From: Methylocystis iwaonis
Lineage (GTDB): Bacteria > Pseudomonadota > Alphaproteobacteria > Rhizobiales > Beijerinckiaceae
Length of the DNA stretch: 64,000 nucleotides
Assembly: GCF_027925385.1 (NCBI RefSeq)
Contig: NZ_AP027142.1
Span: 1,222,001 to 1,286,000, forward strand
Direction: 5' to 3'
The notes below the pieces were generated by a model that was not told where the DNA came from, ran no database searches, and saw only the letters and a list, made by a program, of their open reading frames with translations. Made by a program: the position numbers and the translations under genes. Below are positions 28,174 to 36,426 of the stretch, one piece after another (within the stretch, counting starts at the first letter, position 1; every line of letters begins with the position of its first letter).

Positions 28174-29295
28174 CTAAATGGCCTTCGCCACAAGAATGCT
28201 CGTCAGCGTCGGCAAGGCGTTGTCGAGCAGTCTGAACCCGCCGAACCCCGCCTGCCGCAGCAGCGCTTCGATCTCTTCAACCCGGCGCGGCTCGCCGCGG
28301 CCCATGGCGAGCGTGTAGAAGCCGTAATAGGCGTCGAGGGTCTCGGCCCCCTTCACGCCGGACATCGCCTCGATAATCAGCAGCGTCGCGCCCGGCTCCA
28401 TCGCGCGGCGGATGTTGCGCAGGAGCATCAGCGCTCGTTCGTCATCCTGATCGTGCACGATGCGGATCAGCGTGACGGCGTCGGCGCCTTTCGGCAAATC
28501 GTCGCGCAAGAAATCGCCGCCGTGAATTTGCGCGCGCGCCATGAGGCCCGCCGCCTCCAGCCGCATCCGCGCGCGGTCCGCAACGGCAGGGAGATCGACG
28601 AGCGCGAGCTGCAGATCTGGGGCGCGCGCGGCGGCGGCGCAAAGGAAAACGCCCTCGCCGCCGCCGATGTCCATGAGACGCTTGTGCTGCCTCATGTCAT
28701 AGGCGTCGAGCGCCTGCTCGGCGACCATGGGCTGCGAGGCGGCCATCAGCGCGCTATAGGGCGCGACGTCTCCCGGGCTCAGCGCCTTGGGTTGCTCGAG
28801 GTCCGAATAGGGCCAGTAATCGGCGAGCGCCGCGCGCTTCTCGCCGCGCAGCAGCGCCACCGGGTCGGCGATGTCGGCGTAAAGCAGGGGCTGGTGCTCA
28901 ACGAGCGCGCGCGCCGCCGCATTCCCGAGAAAAGCCGCGCCGAGCTGGCCCAGCCCGTAACGCTCGCCCGCGCGCCGCTCGGTGATGTCGAGCGAGGCGG
29001 CGGCGTCGAGCAGCCGCCGCGTCGCCGCTTCCGAGAGCGCGAGGCGCGTGGCAAGATCGGAAACCGTCAGCGGCCCGCCAGCAAGCGCCTCGAAGAGCTT
29101 CAGCCGGGCGCAAGCGAACAGCACTTGCGAATAGACGAAGCCGGCTGTGAGATCGAGCGCCGCCCGCGCCCGCCGTCGGGCGATCGGCCGGGTGAAAGGG
29201 TTGGCGAGCGACCAGCGCTGGAATTTGGGATCGGCGATCAGCCTGTCGCGACGGGCCCGCAGATCATCCAGCCAGCGCTCGAAAAGACCTGCCAT
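28174..29295 (-). CDS. CrtF-like O-methyltransferase
   Basis: A 373-residue SAM-dependent O-methyltransferase with an N-terminal dimerisation/winged-helix region (LDLTAGFVYSQVLFACARLK, VSDLATRLALSEAATRRLLD) and a C-terminal catalytic domain: motif I LMDIGGGEGVFLCAAAA, LALVDLPAVADRA, HGGDFLRDDLP and LIRIVHDQDDE. This matches the acetylserotonin/hydroxyneurosporene methyltransferase family (CrtF), which acts on spheroidene-type carotenoids in purple bacteria. Without other crt genes in the window the substrate is unproved. The ATG at 29295 is preferred to one twelve codons upstream because the family starts near MAGLFERWLDDL. Confidence 0.72.
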   Translation of the reverse strand: MAGLFERWLDDLRARRDRLIADPKFQRWSLANPFTRPIARRRARAALDLTAGFVYSQVLFACARLKLFEALAGGPLTVSDLATRLALSEAATRRLLDAAASLDITERRAGERYGLGQLGAAFLGNAAARALVEHQPLLYADIADPVALLRGEKRAALADYWPYSDLEQPKALSPGDVAPYSALMAASQPMVAEQALDAYDMRQHKRLMDIGGGEGVFLCAAAARAPDLQLALVDLPAVADRARMRLEAAGLMARAQIHGGDFLRDDLPKGADAVTLIRIVHDQDDERALMLLRNIRRAMEPGATLLIIEAMSGVKGAETLDAYYGFYTLAMGRGEPRRVEEIEALLRQAGFGGFRLLDNALPTLTSILVAKAI

Positions 29296-29414
29296 ATCCC
29301 GCCCCCGCTTTTGACCGCGCCCCGATAGCATGCGCCCCGAGGCGCGCGAAGAGGCGCCGCCGTTGCGGGCGCGCCCGCCTTAATGTAGAAGGGAGACGCG
29401 TCGACTCGCGACAG

Positions 29415-29491
<77 letters not shown>

Positions 29492-29639
29492 GGTCGACGG
29501 AGATTTTCACGGACGACGCTCTGAATGACATTTTTTCAGGACTCCTTGGTTTTGCACGCCACTTTGCCGCCGCCGTCGCCTTTTGCGCGGTCTTTCGTGT
29601 CATCGAATTCGTGGCCTGGAGCTTCGTCGCTGTAAGCGT

Positions 29640-29869
29640 CCGAGTGCATTCCCGGCGCGCTGAAAGCCCGGCAGGGAATCCAGAGCCACGAGAGCGCGGT
29701 TTTGCACAGAGCCCGTCATTGCGAGCGAAGCGAAGCAATCCAGAACAGCGATGCAGGCCCGGATTCCTTCGTCGGCTCCGCCTTCTCGTAATGACGGCGG
29801 TGATTGCCCGTGTCCAAACGGCGCGAGCGGCGGGAATGGCGCCGAACCAATCGAGCGGATCTCGTATAA
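29640..29869. repeat. composite dispersed repeat (R2 with nested R1), copy 2
   Basis: Same order as 19309-19540: a GCATTCCCGGCGCGCTG part, an R1 unit (29715-29795), then GTCCAAACGGCGCGAG and a terminal CAATCGAGCGGATCTCGTAT. The end abuts the ATG of the gene at 29871. The bases 29492-29639 between the tRNA and the repeat show no gene. Confidence 0.72.
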
Positions 29870-29870
29870 G

Positions 29871-30245
29871 ATGACCAATGCGGGCGAAACCCCCGGCAAG
29901 CGCGGCCACAATCCGCCGCCCATCATCTTCCACGCGCGAGAAGGCTTTGCCGGAGCGCCGGTACCGACCGAGGAAGAGCAGCGGCGCGCGCTCTTCCTCG
30001 CCAACCTCGCCATCTATGTGCCTCTCGCGGTGGGATTCGCGGTGCTTCTTTTCGTTCAGTGGATCGAACAAGCCAGATGCTCTCCGGGGAACGCAACGGA
30101 CTCAGCCATGGAGACCGCCTGCTCCTCCGACTCATCGGGTTCCGGAGGTGGCGGTGGTAGTGGTGGCGGCGGCGGCGGCGGGGGCGCTGCGAGATTCGGC
30201 GGCTTCGGGGCGGTGGGCGCCGGCCATGGCGGCGGAGGCGGTTGA
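29871..30245 (+). CDS. small membrane protein with a Gly-rich tail
   Basis: A 124-residue protein with one strong transmembrane segment (LANLAIYVPLAVGFAVLLFV) near residues 45-64, a cytoplasmic-looking N-terminus (MTNAGETPGKRGHNPPPII), and a long Gly/Ser tail of low complexity that ends GHGGGGG. Its stop overlaps the start of the glutathionylspermidine-synthase-family gene (ATGA), so it is a translationally coupled partner. The ATG lies directly against a repeat element, with no clear ribosome binding site, so the start is uncertain. Confidence 0.55.
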   Translation: MTNAGETPGKRGHNPPPIIFHAREGFAGAPVPTEEEQRRALFLANLAIYVPLAVGFAVLLFVQWIEQARCSPGNATDSAMETACSSDSSGSGGGGGSGGGGGGGGAARFGGFGAVGAGHGGGGG

Positions 30246-31401
30246 TGAAGCGCGAGGCTTCTTCGCCGCGTCCAAACTTCGAAGCCGAGGCGAAAAAGAT
30301 AGGCTTCGACTACGCCTATGCGGATGGCGAGCCCTATTGGGAGGAAAGCGCGCGCTACGTCTTCTCACTGGCGGAGATAGAGGACAGGCTCGAGGCGGCG
30401 ACGGCCGAGCTGAATGCGCTTTGCCTTTCGCTCGTCGAAAACGTCGTCGAACATGATCATCTGATGCGACGACTGAGGATTCCAGAATGCGCCTTCGACG
30501 TGATACGCGCAAGCTGGAGGCGGCGCGACCCCTCGCTCTACGGCCGCTTCGATTTCGTCTACGATGGCAAAAGCGAACCCAAGCTCCTCGAATTCAACGC
30601 CGCACGCCGACGAACCTTTATGAATCCTCGGTCGTGCAATGGCATTGGCTTCAATCCCAAGTCGCGCGGGGCGAGCTGCCGCAAGACGCCGATCAGTTCA
30701 ACTCGCTGCACGAGAAGCTTGTCGCGCGTATGGGAGAGATCGCGCCGAGCCGCTTGCTGCATCTCTGCTGCATGTCGAAAAACGCCGAAGATGCAGGAAC
30801 GACAGCCTATCTCGCCGAATGCGCGCGCGAGGCGGGGCTCGTGACGAAGCTTCTCGACATGAGTGGAATAGGGTTGAAACACAATGAGTTCGTCGATCCA
30901 GACTGGCGCAGGATCGAGTTCCTCTTCAAGCTCTATCCCTGGGAATGGATGTTTGCCGACTCTTTTGGCAAATCCTCAGCCGTCGGGCGGACGCGCCTCG
31001 TCGAGCCGCCCTGGAGGATGATCCTATCGAACAAGGGCGCGCTGGCGCTGCTCTGGGATATGGCGCCGGGACACAAGAATCTCTTGCCCTGTTATTTCGA
31101 GGACGACCCGCAAGCAGAAAGGCTCGGCGCGAAATATGCGCGCAAGCCGATCTATTCGCGCGAGGGGGCCGACATCGAACTCGTAGACGGAGTCTGCATC
31201 GCCCGGGGCGAGACGGACGGCTATGGCCGGGAAGGATATGTCCGCCAGGCGTTTTGTCCCCTGCCGGCATTCGACGGTCGGCGCCCCGTCCTTGGCTGCT
31301 GGCTCGTCGGCGATGCGCCGGCGGGCCTTGGCATCCGCGAGGATAAGGCGCTCATCACCTCCAATCGCGCGCGCTTTACGCCACACGCGATCATCGGGTG
31401 A
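30245..31401 (+). pseudogene. glutathionylspermidine-synthase-family ATP-grasp gene, frameshifted
   Basis: The frame from 30245 (MKREASSPRPNFEAEAKKIG, then DYAYADGEPYWEESARYVFS, FDFVYDGKSEPKLLEFNA) matches the N-terminal half of the glutathionylspermidine synthase / YgiC-type ATP-grasp family. After LLEFNA at about 30602 the frame is lost; the next frame gives TPTNLYESSVVQWHWLQ and continues to 31401 with WMFADSFGK, RLVEPPWRMILSNKG and REGYVRQAFCPLPAFDGRRP, the expected C-terminal half. A single missing base (GCCG[A]CACG) would restore an intact protein of about 385 residues. It may be a recent pseudogene or a sequencing error. Such enzymes ligate amines to peptides; the substrate in this subgroup is unknown. 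Confidence 0.8.
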
Positions 31402-31449
31402 AATCGGCGCGTGAGTGGCCCGCCAAAATCAAATGTTTGACCAGGTAAC

Positions 31450-31680
31450 TCAACGAGGCGGGACCTCCGAGGCGACTCCCGCGTGGCCGACCGGGCCGGC
31501 CTTGGAGGCGCCGCCGACGCTGATCGCCTCGCTTCTTTCGGTTCGGGCCGCCTGCCGGGCGTCGGGCGTTTGCACGCTTGGCGTCCAGTAAAACAGAAGC
31601 GCTGCAATCAGGCCGGGAGCGGCATTGGCAAAGGCGGCGCGGAACAGGGCGGCCATTTTACGGACAAGGCTTTCAGACAT
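31450..31680 (-). CDS. possible small membrane protein
   Basis: A 76-residue frame starting MSESLVRKMAALFRAAFANA, with one hydrophobic segment (AAPGLIAALLFYWTPSV) and a polar Ala/Arg tail. The position, convergent with the preceding gene and followed by no other gene on its strand, is compatible with a real small gene. The ribosome binding site is weak and the family is not recognised. Confidence 0.35.
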   Translation of the reverse strand: MSESLVRKMAALFRAAFANAAPGLIAALLFYWTPSVQTPDARQAARTERSEAISVGGASKAGPVGHAGVASEVPPR

Positions 31681-31815
31681 GGCGAACGTCCATTTCAAAC
31701 GAATGTATTAAATTCAACCAATCGGCTGAAGCAAAAATAAGGCAAGGATCGAGGCACCGGTCGAGGCGGTCGCTCGACGGAGACGGTCTCCGACCTGCAA
31801 AATGGCGCCTCGAGC

Positions 31816-32127
31816 CTATCGGCTCTGATGTCTCACGCAGGCGTCGAAGGCGTTATCTGCTTCCCGGGCCATCTCCGGATTCGCATAAATCCGCAGCGCC
31901 AAGGAATCGCTGCGTTGGCCCGAAAGACCGTGCCGTCGAGCCACCGATTTTTGCGCCTCATAGGCGCACATCGTCACGTGATCGCCGGCGGCGCGACTGC
32001 GCTTTTGTGAGGCTGCCGTCGACGGCGGCGCCACGAGCAGAGTCGCAGCGACAGCGAGGCGCCCAAGAAGGCATGAAGGGCGGTCATCGAGCCGCTTCGT
32101 CATGAAACCGAACGGGGTAAAAGGCAT
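31816..32127 (-). CDS. small exported protein, function unknown
   Basis: A 103-residue protein with a likely signal peptide (CLLGRLAVAATLLVAPPSTA, cleavage near TAAS) and a short mature region containing DHVTMCAYEAQKSVARRH and NPEMAREADNAFDACVRHQ, with two Cys that could pair. AAGGAG lies 10 bases before the ATG at 32127, supporting this start over a longer frame upstream. No family recognised. Confidence 0.5.
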   Translation of the reverse strand: MPFTPFGFMTKRLDDRPSCLLGRLAVAATLLVAPPSTAASQKRSRAAGDHVTMCAYEAQKSVARRHGLSGQRSDSLALRIYANPEMAREADNAFDACVRHQSR

Positions 32128-32261
32128 GTCTATCGCGCTCCTTATCAACGAGGCGCGCTCCTTTTTGACAGGCACAAAGAAGCGCCCGGTTTTAGGCCAG
32201 GCGCTCGAGTTGGGAGGGAGTAAATGAGACCTCATCAACCTGCCGGCTTTTTGATTGTTCC

Positions 32262-32335
32262 CTAGCGCGCTTTCCGCCCGGATGGAATCGCGCGAGCGAT
32301 GAGAAAGCGCGCAGAGTCAAAAAGCAGGAGCGCAT
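32262..32335. repeat. dispersed intergenic repeat, family R3, copy 2
   Basis: Begins CTAGCGCGCTTTCCGCCCGG, with ATGGAATCGCGCGAGCG and GAGAAAGCGCGCAGAGTC inside. Nearly matches 16550-16620. An R2 element follows within a few bases. Confidence 0.65.
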
Positions 32336-32339
32336 TCTT

Positions 32340-32507
32340 ATACCGTTTCCGTTTGAATAGCTCGCATTGGCGCTTGTCATTCCCGACGGACCGAAGGCCA
32401 TCTGGAATCCGGGAGCCACAAAAGCGCAGGTTTTGCTCTGGATTCCCGATCACTCGCTGCGCGAGCGTCGGGAATACACCGAACCAATCAAGCGGATTTC
32501 GTATTAT
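32340..32507. repeat. R2 dispersed element without the nested R1 unit
   Basis: About 168 bases, starting ATACCGTTTCCGTTTGAATA and ending CAAGCGGATTTCGTAT. The two ends are imperfect inverted repeats of one another, and the interior holds two GTCATTCCCG/CGGGAAT pairs and the arms CTGGATTCCCG. This looks like a small non-coding mobile (MITE-like) unit. Related partial or full copies lie at 19309, 29640, 55201, 56745 and 59150. Confidence 0.65.
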
Positions 32508-32939
32508 CGGCCGAGAGATTGCCGCGGCTGAGGGAATGTTCTCGCACGCACACGGCGGCCGTGCTGCTGTATCTGGCGCTGGAGTGGGAGGCGAGAGAGG
32601 ACGAAAACGGCGACGGCCCGGCGATTATTCTTCGCCGAGCCGCAGCAACTGCTAGCAGACAAGAATGTGGCGGCTGCCTGAAGCTCACAAGTCAGCCGCC
32701 AGGTCGAGCTGGTCGTCGTTGGGTCTCCCCCTCGAGGGAGGCCTCGGAGCTTTCCGTGCGCTCGATCGCAACCCCCGAAGGCGTTGCATGGAATCAATCT
32801 TTTGAACGCTGAGAAGTTCGCCTGAGACGACAAAAAATTTGCGAGGGCGCGCTGAGCGGACCCGCGTTGCGTTGGCGCAGGGCGCCCGTCTAGAAGCGGC
32901 GAAGGCGAAGTTCTGCGTGATTTGCGATCGGGAGGCTTG
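32508..32939. other. gene-free stretch upstream of the MFS gene
   Basis: I see no convincing gene here. Open frames on both strands lack ribosome binding sites and family similarity. The last 15 bases hold the GGGAGG ribosome binding site of the MFS gene. Confidence 0.5.
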
Positions 32940-34349
32940 ATGGACGAGCTTACAATCAAGCGCTTCCTGCCCTGGGTGGTGGCGACCGCCCTTTTTATGG
33001 AGCAGCTCGACGCGACGATCGTCAATACAGCCGTCCCGGCGATGGCCGAAAGCTTACAGGTCACGCCGCTGAGCTTGAAAGCGGTCGCGGCGAGCTATGT
33101 TTTGAGCCTGGCCGTGGGCATCCCCGTAAGCGGATGGGTCGCCGACCGCTATGGGACGAGAAAGGTCTTCGCCGCCGCGATCGCCGTTTTCACGCTCTCG
33201 TCGATCCTGTGCGGATTATCCCAAAACGCAGGGCAAATGGTTCTCGCCCGAATACTCCAGGGCGCCGGCGCGGCTTTGATGACGCCGGTCGGAAGATTGG
33301 CCGTCGTCAGGACCTTCGGAAAGGCCGAGCTGCTGACGGCGATGAACTTCGTCATCATACCGGCGCTTATCGGGCCGCTTCTCGGCCCGACGGTCGGCGG
33401 CCTCATCGTGCATTGGCTTTCCTGGCGCGAGATCTTCTTCGTGAATGTCCCGATTGGCATCGTCGCGCAGTGGTTGGTCCATCGCTACATGCCCGATTAT
33501 CGGGGAGAGAGTGAGCGTCCTTTCGACTGGCTGGGCCTTGTCCTCTTTGGATCAGGCATGGCGCTTCTTTCCTGGCTTCTCGAAATATTCGGAGAACATC
33601 AAATCCGCCCCGAGCTGGGTGTCGCGCTTTTCGCCGTGGCGATGGCGCTGCTTCTCGCCTATTGGGCGCATGCGCGCCGAGCCGCTTTTCCGTTGCTCGA
33701 TCTTGCCTTGTTCAAGAAGCGGACATTCCGGGTTTCGGTCGCCGGCGGCTTCCTCACAAGGCTCGGCGTCGGAGGCTTGCCCTTTTTGACACCCTTGCTG
33801 TTTCAGGTGGGCCTTGGGCTTCCCGCGTGGGAGTCGGGCATGCTGATGATGCCGACGGCGGCCGCCGCCATGGGCATGAAATTCATCTCCGCGCCCATAC
33901 TCGCGCGTTTTGGCTACCGCACGGTCCTCGTCAGCAACACTGTGATGATCGGCGTCGCGATCTGCCTGTATTCCCTGGTGACCGAACGCACGCCGCTCGC
34001 GGCCGTCGTCGCCATCGGTTTCCTTCTCGGCTTCTTCAACTCGCTTCAGTTCACGAGCATCAACAGCCTCGCCTATGCGGATGTCGAGCCGTCGGAGTCG
34101 AGCATGGCCGCCACCATTGCGAGCTCTTTCCAGCAAATATCGATGAGCTTCGGTCTTGCGATCGGGTCTCTGGTGGCGGCCGCATTTCTGGGCGCGGCGC
34201 CACAGTCAAATCCTCACGCCGTCATTGCCGCCCTTCACGGCGCCTATCTGTCTCTCGGCGCGCTAACCGTCCTCTCGTCTCTCTCTTTCTGGCGATTGCG
34301 CAAGTCCGATGGCGCAAGCGTCAGTCGTGCGCAGACGGAACTGGCTTGA
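32940..34349 (+). CDS. MFS transporter, DHA2 (EmrB/QacA) type
   Basis: A 469-residue inner-membrane protein with about fourteen hydrophobic segments. DHA2 markers are clear: FMEQLDATIVNTAVPAMAES in helix 1, the loop GWVADRYGTRKVF and the antiporter motif ARILQGAGAALMTPVGRL. These are proton-driven drug or metabolite exporters, often with a membrane-fusion partner, which is absent here. The ATG at 32940 has GGGAGG 10 bases before it. The gene lies upstream of the Rieske protein gene with about 115 bases between, so a functional link with the pmoC locus is possible but unproved. Confidence 0.9.
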   Translation: MDELTIKRFLPWVVATALFMEQLDATIVNTAVPAMAESLQVTPLSLKAVAASYVLSLAVGIPVSGWVADRYGTRKVFAAAIAVFTLSSILCGLSQNAGQMVLARILQGAGAALMTPVGRLAVVRTFGKAELLTAMNFVIIPALIGPLLGPTVGGLIVHWLSWREIFFVNVPIGIVAQWLVHRYMPDYRGESERPFDWLGLVLFGSGMALLSWLLEIFGEHQIRPELGVALFAVAMALLLAYWAHARRAAFPLLDLALFKKRTFRVSVAGGFLTRLGVGGLPFLTPLLFQVGLGLPAWESGMLMMPTAAAAMGMKFISAPILARFGYRTVLVSNTVMIGVAICLYSLVTERTPLAAVVAIGFLLGFFNSLQFTSINSLAYADVEPSESSMAATIASSFQQISMSFGLAIGSLVAAAFLGAAPQSNPHAVIAALHGAYLSLGALTVLSSLSFWRLRKSDGASVSRAQTELA

Positions 34350-34464
34350 GGCCGGGTTGGCGCGGTTCCACGCGCCCAGTCTTTTGAGGAGCCTACGCCG
34401 GCGCTTGCTGGTCCGCAACTTGCGAGTCGGCGGCCAGACGTTCCTTTTTTGGGAGGCGACCCCG

Positions 34465-34803
34465 ATGGCCTTCACCTTCATCTGTCAGACAAGCGCCGTA
34501 AGCGAGGGGGGCATGGGCCTCTTCCAGGCCGGCCGCAAAAGCGTGCTCCTGGTTTGGCCAATGGGTGGCGAGCTCAAGGCGTATCGCGGGCGCTGCCCGC
34601 ATGCGGACATGCCGCTGAGCGAGGCGACCTTCAACGGGCAGGTGGTGTCCTGTCCGCACCACCAGTGGGGGTTCGACGGCGCGAGCGGCAAATGCGTGAC
34701 GCATCTCGTGCGCAACACGCTGCATCCCTATGAGCTGCGCGTGGAAGGCGACGAGATTCAGGTCGACGTCGGCCCGGTCAAGGCGGCGCGTGCGCCGGTG
34801 TGA
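34465..34803 (+). CDS. Rieske [2Fe-2S] ferredoxin, TmoC-like
   Basis: A 112-residue soluble protein whose Rieske cluster ligands are in GRCPHADMPLSEA (Cys, His) and VVSCPHHQWGFDG (Cys, His), with the expected spacing. The start MAFTFICQTSAVSEGGM and the exact length of 112 residues are reminiscent of the toluene-4-monooxygenase ferredoxin TmoC, which passes electrons to an oxygenase. It lacks a signal peptide, so it is cytosolic. GGGAGG precedes the ATG at 34465. It is convergent with the orphan pmoC, only 125 bases from its stop, and separated by a strong hairpin. No diiron or Rieske oxygenase subunit is adjacent. Confidence 0.88.
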   Translation: MAFTFICQTSAVSEGGMGLFQAGRKSVLLVWPMGGELKAYRGRCPHADMPLSEATFNGQVVSCPHHQWGFDGASGKCVTHLVRNTLHPYELRVEGDEIQVDVGPVKAARAPV

Positions 34804-34892
34804 TCGTCATCCGCCGGGGAAGGATTGTCGCCAAAGCTGAGCGAGCTTTGGCGGCCGGCGCCCGTCGAGGGAGGGGACGGGGCGCCGGCCGG

Positions 34893-34925
34893 GACAATGC
34901 GCGCCGGGTTCAAGCGCGCATTGTC
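34893..34925. terminator. perfect 12-bp hairpin between the Rieske gene and pmoC
   Basis: GACAATGCGCGC pairs exactly with GCGCGCATTGTC across a 9-base loop. It lies 2 bases after the pmoC stop and 90 bases after the Rieske stop, so it most likely stops transcription from pmoC and perhaps from both sides. Confidence 0.7.
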
Positions 34926-34927
34926 GA

Positions 34928-35701
34928 TCAGCGCCGAAGCAGCGCGTCGACACCCTCATTTCCGAGGAGCTGACGGAGCCGTCCGAGGATCTGCAGAGTC
35001 ACGCCGAAGACGGCGAGCGACATCCACCCGAAAAAGACGAAGCCCCAATGCAGAGGGCCGGCGAATCCCTCGTCCATCGCCCAGGAGGTGTGGCCCCATT
35101 CATTGAACCCCACGTTCGGGATCGTCATGAAGACCCCGCCAACCAGCACGAGGAAGGCGAGCGAGTAGCCCTGGGCAAAAAAGGGCAGGCGCGTCTTCGC
35201 GTAGAAGAACGCGCCGACCCCGATGATCGAAAACAGCGGATATGAAATATAGAAGGTGATGATATTGCTCGGGGTGAAATCCGTGTCGCGGACCGCGGTC
35301 ATGTGCCAGACGGCGGTCTGCTCGGAGAAGAAGCTCAGGCCCCAAAACAGAGCCAGCGCAAAGACGACCAGCCATTGCACGAGATAAAGAAGCCGCCGCG
35401 TTTCGCGCGCGGGCGAGAGCTTCTCGAGCTCGCGATCGCGCGTGCGCCACAGCAATCCCGCGAGGAGCGCGACGCTGGCGATAGAGAGGACGACGGCGGC
35501 CTTGAGGAGATTGATCCAGTAAAGCTCGAATTCTGGAGCGAATGAATCCAGTCCGACGGTCCAGCCGAAAGCCTGTTCGAAGAGGCGCAGCGCGGCGACG
35601 AAAAGGGTCAGAGCCAGAACGCCGAAAAGAAGCGGCTTCGTATCGACGATCCGCTCGGCGCGCTCTGCGGCGCCCACGGCTTGCGTGTTGATGGTGCTCA
35701 T
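34928..35701 (-). CDS. pmoC: orphan particulate methane/ammonia monooxygenase subunit C, divergent
   Basis: A 257-residue integral membrane protein clearly of the PmoC/AmoC family: LDSFAPEFELYWINLL, LLWRTRDRE, VQWLVVFALALFWGLSFF, RDTDFTPSNIITFYISYP, YAKTRLPFFAQGYSLAF, IPNVGFNEWGHTSW and GPLHWGFVFFGWM. No pmoA or pmoB is nearby. In canonical PmoC the CuC site uses Asp, His and His (Asp156, His160, His173 in Methylococcus numbering). Here the equivalent positions are Thr129, His133 and Asn146, so two of three ligands are lost. The CuD ligands Asn, His, His (Asn227, His231, His245) are all kept as Asn200, His204 and His218. The ribosome binding site GGAG is 9 bases before the ATG. A DUF2946 gene lies upstream on the same strand. 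It could be a specialised paralogue acting with core PmoAB, or a metal-handling homologue. Confidence 0.93.
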   Translation of the reverse strand: MSTINTQAVGAAERAERIVDTKPLLFGVLALTLFVAALRLFEQAFGWTVGLDSFAPEFELYWINLLKAAVVLSIASVALLAGLLWRTRDRELEKLSPARETRRLLYLVQWLVVFALALFWGLSFFSEQTAVWHMTAVRDTDFTPSNIITFYISYPLFSIIGVGAFFYAKTRLPFFAQGYSLAFLVLVGGVFMTIPNVGFNEWGHTSWAMDEGFAGPLHWGFVFFGWMSLAVFGVTLQILGRLRQLLGNEGVDALLRR

Positions 35702-35762
35702 CGTTGTCTCCGAAAATGTCTATGGGGCGCGCGAAGGGGGTCTCCGCGCGCGTGCTATCGGG

Positions 35763-35792
35763 GCGAAGCGGCCCGGGAAAAAGCCGCTTCGC
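35763..35792. terminator. 10-bp hairpin between the DUF2946 gene and pmoC
   Basis: GCGAAGCGGC pairs perfectly with GCCGCTTCGC over a 10-base loop; on the minus strand the loop carries TTTTT. It is either a terminator or attenuator after the DUF2946 gene, or a structured pmoC leader about 60 bases before the start codon. Confidence 0.45.
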
Positions 35793-35904
35793 TGAGCGTT
35801 CTGAAAAAGAGGAGGAGCGTTAATTGGCGTGGCGCGGCGCGGTTGTTCTCGCCGATCCGGATCATCTCTCCCAAGCGGCCGGGAGAAGCCGCTACGAGAC
35901 GATC

Positions 35905-36297
35905 TCAGGCGGAAACCGCATGCGCTTGGGCCGGCGGCGCACGCGGAGATTGCGGAGCTCTCTTGGGCTCCAGGCGACGTTCCGGCGCTGATCTCGTGGG
36001 TGGAGACTCGACTGACGTCGCGGGAGAAATTGGAACCCTGATGGAAGCGTAAGGCTTGGGCGGCGGCGCATCCAACGACCCGCAATGCAGGATGCAGCAC
36101 AGGCCGTGATGATGACCGCCATGAGGAACGGCTGGCCGTTCGTTCCCGCTTGGGGCGTCTTGCGTCGAGCAGATAACGCCGGGCCCTGCGGCCGCGAACG
36201 CAGGCGCGCCCGCGAAAGCAAGCTGCAAGAGCAGCAGGCCGGCGACAATAGTCGCCAACATGCGCGCAAAGCCGCTCTGTCGCCTTACAGGATCCAC
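35905..36297 (-). CDS. DUF2946-family His/Cys-rich exported protein
   Basis: A 130-residue protein with an N-terminal membrane-targeting segment (MLATIVAGLLLLQLAFAGAP, cleavage near AFAAAGP) and a metal-binding-looking cluster: ICSTQDAPSG, then HGGHHHGLCCILHCGS, which combines three adjacent His with a CC...C motif. That pattern matches DUF2946, whose members tend to occur next to copper- or TonB-related genes. The tail is Pro/Arg-rich. The start at 36297 is a GTG with AAAGG upstream. On the same strand and upstream of the orphan pmoC, it may supply or sense copper for it. The function is inferred from composition and place. Confidence 0.7.
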   Translation of the reverse strand: MDPVRRQSGFARMLATIVAGLLLLQLAFAGAPAFAAAGPGVICSTQDAPSGNERPAVPHGGHHHGLCCILHCGSLDAPPPKPYASIRVPISPATSVESPPTRSAPERRLEPKRAPQSPRAPPAQAHAVSA

Positions 36298-36426
36298 CGC
36301 CGCCGCCTTTGGTTCCAGGACTGAAGGCTAAAGACGGACAGGAAGGCGGTCAAGCAAGCGCAAATGGCGCCGATGTGCGGCGAAACGCCGCGCGTCTGTG
36401 AGACGCGCCGGCGCTCCCGACCGGAG

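Noticed and set aside
32504..33064. Minus-strand open frame upstream of and into the MFS gene
   Set aside because: Basic, no domain, overlaps the start of a clear MFS gene; it looks like GC-driven shadow coding.
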